Source of the DNA: Betaproteobacteria bacterium UBA6904
GTDB lineage: Bacteria > Pseudomonadota > Gammaproteobacteria > Burkholderiales > SG8-39
Length of the DNA stretch: 5,100 nt
Assembly (NCBI GenBank): GCA_002451175.1
Contig: DKBI01000003.1
Span: 1,245 to 6,344 of the forward strand
Direction: 5' to 3'
Shown: positions 1-5,100 of the stretch, one piece after another
Numbering within the stretch: position 1 is the first letter of the stretch
How the letters are laid out: each line of letters starts with the position of its first letter
Translations under genes and position numbers: made by a program
Notes under the pieces: generated by a model
Told to the model about the DNA's origin: nothing
Databases searched by the model: none
The model's input: only the letters and a program-made list of their open reading frames with translations

Positions 1-1015
1 CCGCGCCTGCGAGACCACCTGCCCGTCGGGGGTGCAGTACGGGCGCCTGGTCGACATCGGCCGCAAGCTGGCCGAAGAGCGGGTGCCGCGGCCGCTGCTG
101 CAGAACCTGCAGCGCTTCATCCTGCGCGCGGTGCTGCCGCGGCGCGCGCTGTTCGCCGCCCTGCTCGGGCTGGGCAGATGGATGCGCCCGGTCCTGCCGT
201 TTGCGCTGCAGGACAAGGTGCCGGCCGCTGTTCCTGCCGCCGGCGCCTGGCCGGCCGCGCGGCACGCGCGCCGCATGCTGGTGCTCGCCGGCTGCGTGCA
301 GCCGGCGCTGGCGCCCGAGGTCAACGCGGCCAGCGCACGCGTACTCGACCGCCTCGGCATTTCGCTGATCGAAGCGCCGGGTGCGGGCTGCTGCGGAGCG
401 GTACGCTTTCATCTGAACGCGCAGGACGACGGACTCGACGACATGCGCGCGCTCATCGACGCCTGGTGGCCGCACGTCGAAGGTGGCGCGGCGGAAGCAA
501 TCGTAATGAGCGCCAGCGGCTGCGGTGCGACGGTGAGGGAGTACGGCCATCTGCTGGCGCACGATCCGGCCTATGCCGCCAAGGCGAAAAAGATCAGCGA
601 GCTGACCAAGGATCTTTCCGAAATCATCGCGTCCGAATTGGACAATCTGAAACCATTGCTCGCGCGTTCGGCGCCGCCCGCAGGGAGCGCCAAACTGGCA
701 TTGCAGCTGCCCTGCACCCTGCAGCACGGGCAGAAGATCACCGGCCTGATCGAGCGCATCCTGATCGCGGCCGGGTTCGAACTGACGCCGGTCGCGGACA
801 GTCATCTGTGCTGCGGTTCCGCCGGAACCTATTCCATCCTGCAGCCGGAGCTGTCCGGCAAACTCAAGACGAACAAGCTCGCGGCCTTGCACGCCGGTTC
901 GCCGCAAGTGATAGTCAGCGCCAACATCGGCTGCCTCAGCCACTTGCAAAGCGGGACGGCCTTGCCGATGGAACACTGGATCGTGGCGCTCGAGCGGCGT
1001 TTGGCGCCGGTCTAA
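1..1015 (+). CDS. glcF: Glycolate oxidase iron-sulfur subunit GlcF (5' end cut off by window)
   Basis: GlcF is the electron-transfer subunit of the GlcDEF complex, which oxidises glycolate to glyoxylate. The reading frame is open from the window edge (first full codon at 2) to TAA at 1013. The first residues, CETTCPSG, are the end of a ferredoxin-type 4Fe-4S motif, so the first cluster and roughly 80 residues are missing upstream. Two cysteine-rich CCG domains follow. The first has Cys at 293, CCG at 389-397 (GCCGAVRFHLNAQ) and SGCG at 520-528. The second has Cys at 713 (PCTLQHGQK), CCG at 809-817 (LCCGSAGTYSILQP) and Cys at 932 (NIGC). In both repeats the first Cys precedes the CC pair by 32 codons. 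These blocks closely resemble E. coli GlcF as I remember it. A GTG at 32 is internal and not the true start. glcD and glcE would be expected upstream, outside the window. An HdrB- or LutA-like protein is much less likely. Confidence 0.95.
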   Translation, partial: RACETTCPSGVQYGRLVDIGRKLAEERVPRPLLQNLQRFILRAVLPRRALFAALLGLGRWMRPVLPFALQDKVPAAVPAAGAWPAARHARRMLVLAGCVQPALAPEVNAASARVLDRLGISLIEAPGAGCCGAVRFHLNAQDDGLDDMRALIDAWWPHVEGGAAEAIVMSASGCGATVREYGHLLAHDPAYAAKAKKISELTKDLSEIIASELDNLKPLLARSAPPAGSAKLALQLPCTLQHGQKITGLIERILIAAGFELTPVADSHLCCGSAGTYSILQPELSGKLKTNKLAALHAGSPQVIVSANIGCLSHLQSGTALPMEHWIVALERRLAPV

Positions 1016-1019
1016 GCCC

Positions 1020-1039
1020 GTTGCAAATGACTTTGCGAC
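1020..1039 (+). other. Small hairpin just after glcF
   Basis: An inverted repeat starts five bases after the glcF stop. GTTGCAAA (1020-1027) pairs with TTTGCGAC (1032-1039) as eight base pairs including one U-G wobble, around a TGAC loop. No T-run follows, so it does not look like a standard intrinsic terminator. It could stabilise the 3' end of the glc message or be chance. It overlaps the candidate -35 of the next gene. Confidence 0.35.
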
Positions 1040-1062
1040 AGTCCGTATCGCGCGGGCATAAG
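1033..1062 (+). promoter_or_regulatory. Weak sigma-70-like promoter candidate before the ABC exporter
   Basis: TTGCGA (1033-1038, 4 of 6 matches to TTGACA) and CATAAG (1057-1062, 4 of 6 to TATAAT) are separated by 18 bases, which would start transcription about 30 bases before the exporter GTG. The match is poor, and read-through from the glc genes across the 84-base gap is equally possible. Confidence 0.2.
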
Positions 1063-1099
1063 AGAACGCATCCACGCATGTTCGATGTAGGGACTTAAG

Positions 1100-2905
1100 G
1101 TGGCGCGGCTCAGAGACAGCATTCCGGACAGGCCGGCGCACCGGGACATCCGGCAGCTCGCGCGCATCCTCGGGTTTCTCGCGCCCTACCGTCGGCAGAT
1201 CGTCGTCGCCATGGTCGCCCTGGTGGTGGCGGCTTCCTGCGTGCTGGTGCTCGGCCAGGGCTTGCGCCGGGTCATCGACGGCGGGTTCGCGAGCGGCGAG
1301 GCGGCTTTGCTCGACAATGCTCTGATCGGGTTGCTCGCGGTGATCGTGGTCATGGCGGTCGCCACTTACACGCGCTTTTATTTCGTTTCCTGGATCGGAG
1401 AACGCGTTTCGGCCGACATCCGCCGCGCGGTGTTCGGCCATTTGCTGGATCTGTCGCCGGGGTTCTTCGAGGTAACGCGCACCGGCGAAGTGATTTCGCG
1501 CCTCACCAACGATACCGCGCTGCTGGAGGTGGTGATCGGATCCAGCGCCTCGTTCGCCCTGCGCAACACCCTGATCATGCTCGGCAGCCTGGTGATGCTG
1601 ATCGTCACCAGCCCCAAGCTGACGGCGCTGGTGCTTCTGGGCGTGCCGCTGGTGATCGCGCCGATCCTGCTTTACGGGCGGCGCGTGCGCAGTCTGTCGC
1701 GCGCGAGCCAGGCGCGCGTGGCCGACGTCAGCGTGTACATCGACGAGGCGCTGCACGAAATCCGTACGGTGCAGTCCTACGGCCATGAGGACGAGGACCG
1801 GGCGCGTTTCGGTGAGCGCGTCGAGCAGGCGTTTGCCACTGCGGCCGAGCGCATCCGCCAGCGCGCGCTCTTGATCGCGCTGGTGATGCTGCTCGCCTTC
1901 GGCGCGGTGGGTGTGATCCTGTGGATAGGCGGTCACGACGTACTGGACGGGCGCATCAGCGCGGGCGAACTGTCGGCATTCGTGTTCTATGCGGTGTTGG
2001 TCGCCGGCGCAATGGGGGCCGTGTCGGAGGTGATCGGCGATTTGCAGCGCGCCGCGGGCGCGACCGAGCGGCTGATGGAACTGCTCGCCACCGCGCCGCA
2101 GATCCGCGCGCCTGCGAGTCCGCAGCCGCTGCCAGTGCCGCCGCGCGGCGAAGTTCGTTTCGACCGGGTCAGTTTCAGCTACCCGTCGCGTCCGGACGCG
2201 CTCGCGCTGGCCGATTTTTCGCTCGAGTTGAAGCCCGGCGAAACCGTGGCGCTGGTGGGCCCTTCGGGCGCCGGCAAGTCGACGGTGCTGCAACTCCTGC
2301 TGCGCTACTACGATGCCGACGCCGGGGCCATCAGCCTGGACGGGGTGGAACTGCGCCAGGCAGACCCGCGCGCCTTGCGCGCCCGCCTCGCGCTGGTGCC
2401 GCAGGACCCGGTGATATTCGCCGCCTCGGTGCGCGAGAACGTGCGCTACGGACGCATCGGCGCGAGCGACGCCGAGGTGGAGGAGGCCTGCGCCGCTGCG
2501 TATGCGAGCGAGTTCGTCGAGCGCCTGCCCGAGGGCATGGACACGTTTCTGGGTGAGCGCGGCGTGCGCCTCTCCGGCGGGCAGCGTCAGCGACTTTCCA
2601 TTGCTCGCGCGCTGCTCGCGGACCGCGCCGTGCTGCTGCTGGACGAGGCGACGAGTTCGCTCGATGCGGCGAGCGAGCACTATGTGCAGATGGCGCTGGC
2701 GCGCCTGATGCAGAATCGCACCACGCTCATCGTCGCGCACCGGCTGGCGACGGTGCAGAACGCCGACCGCATCGTGGTAATGGACGAAGGCCGCATCATC
2801 GCCACCGGCACGCACGCGGAACTGGTGCGCGAAAAAGGCCTGTATGCGAGGCTGGCGGCGCTGCAGTTCCTCGGCGCAGGCGCGGCCGCCGCGGCAATTC
2901 CGTGA
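1100..2905 (+). CDS. Half-size ABC exporter, fused membrane and ATPase domains (MsbA-related)
   Basis: This 601-residue inner-membrane protein should work as a homodimer that uses ATP to export or flip a substrate the sequence does not identify. Six hydrophobic segments lie near residues 34-51, 74-96, 153-171, 173-192, 256-277 and 291-313. The nucleotide-binding domain is complete: A-loop Tyr361, Walker A GPSGAGKST 387-395, Q-loop Gln435, signature LSGGQ 491-495, Walker B VLLLDE 511-516, D-loop SSLD 519-522 and H-loop His547. The N-terminal wording (LGQGLRRVIDGGFASG) recalls the MsbA-related permease/ATP-binding group (TIGR02204) rather than MsbA itself. The GTG start is well supported: an in-frame TAG lies at 1088, AGGGA at 1089-1093 is a good ribosome site six bases upstream, and the next Met (38) would remove the first membrane segment. 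Length is normal for the family. The C-terminus ends in an Ala-rich tail, and its stop overlaps the next start. Lipid, peptide and drug substrates are all possible. Confidence 0.93.
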   Translation: MARLRDSIPDRPAHRDIRQLARILGFLAPYRRQIVVAMVALVVAASCVLVLGQGLRRVIDGGFASGEAALLDNALIGLLAVIVVMAVATYTRFYFVSWIGERVSADIRRAVFGHLLDLSPGFFEVTRTGEVISRLTNDTALLEVVIGSSASFALRNTLIMLGSLVMLIVTSPKLTALVLLGVPLVIAPILLYGRRVRSLSRASQARVADVSVYIDEALHEIRTVQSYGHEDEDRARFGERVEQAFATAAERIRQRALLIALVMLLAFGAVGVILWIGGHDVLDGRISAGELSAFVFYAVLVAGAMGAVSEVIGDLQRAAGATERLMELLATAPQIRAPASPQPLPVPPRGEVRFDRVSFSYPSRPDALALADFSLELKPGETVALVGPSGAGKSTVLQLLLRYYDADAGAISLDGVELRQADPRALRARLALVPQDPVIFAASVRENVRYGRIGASDAEVEEACAAAYASEFVERLPEGMDTFLGERGVRLSGGQRQRLSIARALLADRAVLLLDEATSSLDAASEHYVQMALARLMQNRTTLIVAHRLATVQNADRIVVMDEGRIIATGTHAELVREKGLYARLAALQFLGAGAAAAAIP

Positions 2906-4392
2906 AACTGGTGCTCGCGCTCCTGCTACTCGCCGCTGCAGGCGCGGCGCAGAGCGGCGAAGTGCTGCGCGTCGGCTCCAAGCGTTTTACCGAGTCCTAC
3001 ATTCTCGGCGAAATCATCGCCCAAAGCGTGCCCGGGGGCGCCGAGCACAAACCGGGACTGGGCAATACCGGCATCGTTTACGCCGCGCTCAAGGCGGGTT
3101 CGATCGACGTGTATCCGGAATACAGCGGCACCATCGCCCGCGAGATCCTGAGACTCGAGGGCGCGTTCACGCTGCAAGAGCTCAACCGGCGCCTCGCGCC
3201 AGAGGGGCTGGGCGTGGCCGTGCCGCTGGGCTTCAACGATAGCTACGCGCTGGCCATGCGTGAGGCCGAGGCCGAGCGCCTGTCGGTGCGCACCCTGTCG
3301 GATCTTGCGCGGCACTCTGGGCTGAAGTTCGGTCTGTCGCAGGAGTTCCTTGCGCGCGCGGACGGCTGGCCCGCACTCAAGGCCGCGTACGCCATGCCGC
3401 AGGCGCCCGCGGGACTGGACCACGGCATCGCATACGAGGCCGTCGCCGCGGGGAAAATCGATGTGATGGACATCTATTCCACCGATGCCAAGATCGAACG
3501 CTTCAAGTTGCGCGTGCTCGAGGACGATCGCGGCGTGTTTCCACGCTACGACGCCGTCCTGCTGTACCGGCTCGAGCTGCCGTCGCGCCTGCCGCCTGCG
3601 TGGAAGGCGCTGCAAGGGCTGGAAGGCAGAATCGGTGAGCGGCAAATGATCGCTATGAACGCCAGAGCGGAGCTCGAGCATGCGAGTTTCACCGAGATTG
3701 CGCGTTCTTTTCTCGCCGGCAGCGCCGCCGACGCGAAGCCCGCGCGCAGCTTTCTCGCGCTGCTCTTCGGCGCCGATTTCTGGAGGCTCACGCGGGAACA
3801 CCTGCTGCTCGTATTCGTTTCCCTCGCGGCGGGCATAGTTGTCGCGATACCCCTGGGTGTCGTCGCGGCTCGGATCGAAGCCGCGGCGCAACCGATCCTG
3901 GGCGTGGTCGGCGTGATCCAGACGATCCCTTCGCTTGCGCTGCTCGCGTTCCTGATCCCCCTGCTCGGAAGCATAGGCACCGCGCCGGCGCTGATCGCGC
4001 TGTTCCTTTACGCGCTCCTGCCGATCGTGCGCAACACGCACGCCGGCATCCTCGGCGTGGGGCAGGGCATGCGCCAGGCGGCTCTGGCCCTCGGGCTCAG
4101 GCCGAGGGATCAGCTGCTATTGGTCGAATTGCCGCTCGCGGCCCCGGCCATCCTCGCCGGCATCAAGACCTCCGCGGTGATAAACGTGGGTACGGCAACC
4201 ATTGCCGCCTTCATCGGCGCGGGCGGCTACGGCGAACGCATCGCGCAAGGTCTGGCGCTGAACGACAACACGACCCTGCTTGCCGGAGCGATTCCGGCGG
4301 CGCTGCTGGCGCTGATTATCCAGGGCGCGTTCGAGTGGATCGAGCGGCGCGCGTTTCCTTCGCGGCAGCGTCGTGCGCAGGGTAAAACGTAG
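2902..4392 (+). CDS. OpuC-type importer fusion: periplasmic binding domain plus permease
   Basis: This 496-residue protein joins two parts of an osmoprotectant-type ABC importer. Residues 1-16 look like a signal peptide (MKLVLALLLLAAAGAA). Residues about 20-275 form an OpuAC-like binding domain, with RVGSKRFTESYILGE (23-37), LGNTGIVYAALKAG (53-66) and VYPEYSGT (70-77). Tyr71, Tyr74, Asp113/Tyr115, Tyr192 and Tyr216 are candidates for the aromatic cage that holds quaternary ammonium groups in ProX/OpuCC. Residues about 290-485 form the permease, with membrane segments near 299-323, 331-356, 360-377, 413-440 and 457-480. The EAA-type coupling loop is at about 392-411 (QAALALG, then ELP). Glycine betaine, choline or carnitine are likely substrates by family, but this is inference. 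The GTG start overlaps the exporter stop by four bases and has no clear ribosome site, so translation is probably coupled. The signal peptide begins exactly there. No partner ATPase follows before pntA. Confidence 0.9.
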   Translation: MKLVLALLLLAAAGAAQSGEVLRVGSKRFTESYILGEIIAQSVPGGAEHKPGLGNTGIVYAALKAGSIDVYPEYSGTIAREILRLEGAFTLQELNRRLAPEGLGVAVPLGFNDSYALAMREAEAERLSVRTLSDLARHSGLKFGLSQEFLARADGWPALKAAYAMPQAPAGLDHGIAYEAVAAGKIDVMDIYSTDAKIERFKLRVLEDDRGVFPRYDAVLLYRLELPSRLPPAWKALQGLEGRIGERQMIAMNARAELEHASFTEIARSFLAGSAADAKPARSFLALLFGADFWRLTREHLLLVFVSLAAGIVVAIPLGVVAARIEAAAQPILGVVGVIQTIPSLALLAFLIPLLGSIGTAPALIALFLYALLPIVRNTHAGILGVGQGMRQAALALGLRPRDQLLLVELPLAAPAILAGIKTSAVINVGTATIAAFIGAGGYGERIAQGLALNDNTTLLAGAIPAALLALIIQGAFEWIERRAFPSRQRRAQGKT

Positions 4393-4418
4393 TCGGATCC
4401 TGAGGGTATGATCGATGT

Positions 4419-4432
4419 TTGATCTACATCAA
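4419..4432 (+). promoter_or_regulatory. Perfect FNR/ANR/DNR-type binding site upstream of pntA
   Basis: TTGAT-CTAC-ATCAA matches the FNR-family consensus TTGAT-N4-ATCAA at all ten defined bases. Its centre (4425.5) is about 40 bases before the transcription start implied by the -10 box at 4454, the placement of a class II activator site. Both flanking genes are on the + strand, so pntA is the only likely target. The sequence cannot say whether the regulator senses oxygen (FNR/ANR) or nitric oxide (DNR). Confidence 0.7.
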
Positions 4433-4453
4433 GAAGGAAATTGCGGGTAAAAG

Positions 4454-4459
4454 TACAGT
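4454..4459 (+). promoter_or_regulatory. Candidate -10 box for the pntA promoter
   Basis: TACAGT matches TATAAT at 4 of 6 bases and begins 21 bases after the end of the FNR-type site; about 22 is typical for class II FNR promoters. The position where a -35 box would sit (AAGAAG, 4431-4436) shows no match, as expected for an activator-dependent promoter. Transcription would start near 4466, giving a leader of about 100 bases. The box alone is weak; the FNR-type site gives it its support. Confidence 0.35.
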
Positions 4460-4555
4460 ACGCGCAGGTCCTGGCCAGCGGCCGCATTAATCGTCCAGAA
4501 CGAAACATTCCTCGGTAAAATCGGCCGTCAATATCCAGTAATCAAAGTGATGAAC

Positions 4556-4562
4556 AAGGGGG
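4556..4562 (+). promoter_or_regulatory. Ribosome binding site of pntA
   Basis: AAGGGGG lies four bases before ATG 4567 and fixes this as the pntA start. Another ATG at 4550 is in a different frame and has only a short reading frame. Confidence 0.65.
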
Positions 4563-4566
4563 TTGC

Positions 4567-5100
4567 ATGCCTCAGGTTATAGGCGTTCCAAAAGAAACGA
4601 CGGCTGGCGAAAAGCGCGTTGCCACCGTGCCGGAAGTCGTTGAAAAACTCATCAAGCTCGGTTTCAAAGTAACGGTGGAATCGGGCGCAGGCGATGCCGC
4701 GAATTGCAGTGACGAATCCTACAGCGCTGCGGGTGCGCAGATCGCCGACAGCGCAGCCAAGTTGTGGGCGGAATCCGACATCGTCTTCAAGGTATGCGTG
4801 CCGACCGCCGAAGAAGTCGGGCTGATGCACGAGGGTCAGACGCTGATCACCTTCATCTGGCCGGCGCAGAACCCGGAACTGATGCAGCAGCTCGCGGCGC
4901 GCAAGGTCACCGTGCTCGCCATCGACTCGCTGCCGCGCATGCTCTCACGCGCGCAGAAGATGGACGCCCTGACTTCCCAGGCCGGCGTCGCCGGCTACCG
5001 CGCCGTCATCGAGGCCGCCAACGCCTTCGGCCGCTTCTTCAATGGCCAGATCACGGCGGCGGGCAAGGTGCCGCCCGCCAAGGTCTTCATCGCCGGCGCC
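4567..5100 (+). CDS. pntA: NAD(P) transhydrogenase alpha subunit, N-terminal part (cut by window end)
   Basis: PntA carries the NAD(H)-binding domain I of the membrane transhydrogenase, which uses the proton gradient to move hydride from NADH to NADP+ and so supplies NADPH. The first 178 codons are present and open to the window edge. Diagnostic blocks are IGVPKET (5-11), KRVATVPEVV (16-25), LGFKVTVESGAG (31-42), FIWPAQNPELMQ (96-107), PRMLSRAQKMDALTS (123-137), GYRAVIEAANAFGRFF (143-158) and GQITAAGKVPPAKV (160-173). These match E. coli PntA closely as recalled. The window ends just before the expected GAGVAGL nucleotide-binding turn. Arg124, Gln130 and Asp133 correspond to the RQD loop of domain I, with one more residue between the two Arg than in E. 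coli. Whether the gene is the short split form (pntAA, about 370 residues) or the long form cannot be told. The upstream FNR-type site suggests control by low oxygen or nitric oxide. Confidence 0.96.
   Translation, partial: MPQVIGVPKETTAGEKRVATVPEVVEKLIKLGFKVTVESGAGDAANCSDESYSAAGAQIADSAAKLWAESDIVFKVCVPTAEEVGLMHEGQTLITFIWPAQNPELMQQLAARKVTVLAIDSLPRMLSRAQKMDALTSQAGVAGYRAVIEAANAFGRFFNGQITAAGKVPPAKVFIAGA

Noticed and set aside
178..1098. 306-codon + strand frame overlapping glcF
   Set aside because: Its translation is very rich in Arg, Ala and Gly and shares the DNA of glcF, whose cysteine motifs are unmistakable. It is a frame shadow.
1921..2556. 211-codon + strand frame inside the ABC exporter gene
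   Set aside because: Arg/Gly-rich shadow of the exporter frame, which carries every ABC ATPase motif without interruption.
2926..4041. Long reading frame of 371 codons on the minus strand, opposite the importer fusion
   Set aside because: It lies wholly antisense to a gene with clear domain motifs. Its translation is rich in Arg, Gln and charged residues with no recognisable motif, as is typical of antisense frames in high-GC DNA.
4393..4440. Possible intrinsic terminator after the importer fusion
   Set aside because: Only short 4-5 bp stems can form (GATC repeats, GATGT/ACATC) and no T-run follows. The symmetry is better explained as a protein-binding palindrome.
4471..4485. Overlapping palindromes CTGGCCAG and GCGGCCGC in the pntA leader
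   Set aside because: Short GC palindromes are common in high-GC genomes, and the only hairpin they allow is four base pairs with a three-base loop.
4532..4545. Possible second FNR-type site ending in ATCAA (4541-4545)
   Set aside because: Only the right half matches; the left half at 4532-4536 (TATCC) does not resemble TTGAT.
4550..4582. Ten-codon reading frame (ATG 4550 to TAG 4580-4582) overlapping the pntA start, a possible leader peptide
   Set aside because: No good ribosome site precedes it, it has no attenuator-like codon run, and it spans the strong pntA ribosome site. Chance is the simplest explanation.
4528..4830. 100-codon minus-strand frame over the pntA start
   Set aside because: It is antisense to well-conserved PntA sequence, lacks recognisable motifs and has no visible ribosome site.

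Overview
The window reads as chromosomal DNA from a high-GC proteobacterium, most likely a betaproteobacterium. The GC-rich codon use, a GlcF of the Escherichia type and a PntA with betaproteobacterial-looking wording around its active loop (TSQAGVAGYRAV) point that way. This is recognition from memory, not a search. All four genes lie on the + strand and coding density is high. I see no mobile element, CRISPR array, tRNA or rRNA.

Layout: (1) 1-1015, the 3' part of glcF, the iron-sulfur subunit of glycolate oxidase, cut by the window start. (2) 1016-1099, an 84-base gap with a small hairpin right after glcF and at best a weak promoter. (3) 1100-2905, a complete half-size ABC exporter (membrane domain plus ATPase) of the MsbA-related family. 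(4) 2902-4392, a fused importer protein with a periplasmic quaternary-ammonium-type binding domain at the N-terminus and an OpuC-type permease at the C-terminus. Its GTG start overlaps the exporter stop in a GTGA tetranucleotide. No ATPase gene for it is next door. (5) 4393-4566, an AT-richer intergenic region with a perfect FNR/ANR/DNR-type palindrome (TTGAT-CTAC-ATCAA) at class II distance from a plausible -10 box. (6) 4567-5100, the first 178 codons of pntA, the NAD-binding alpha subunit of the proton-translocating transhydrogenase, cut by the window end.

Taken together these are ordinary metabolic and transport genes: glycolate oxidation, an exporter of unknown substrate, probable uptake of a compatible solute or related compound, and NADH/NADPH balancing. 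The exporter and importer fusion are almost certainly co-translated. pntA probably has its own oxygen- or nitric-oxide-responsive promoter. I found no convincing evidence of a wholly new system. The points most worth a second look are the FNR-type site before pntA and the importer fusion that lacks a neighbouring ATPase but is translationally tied to an exporter.
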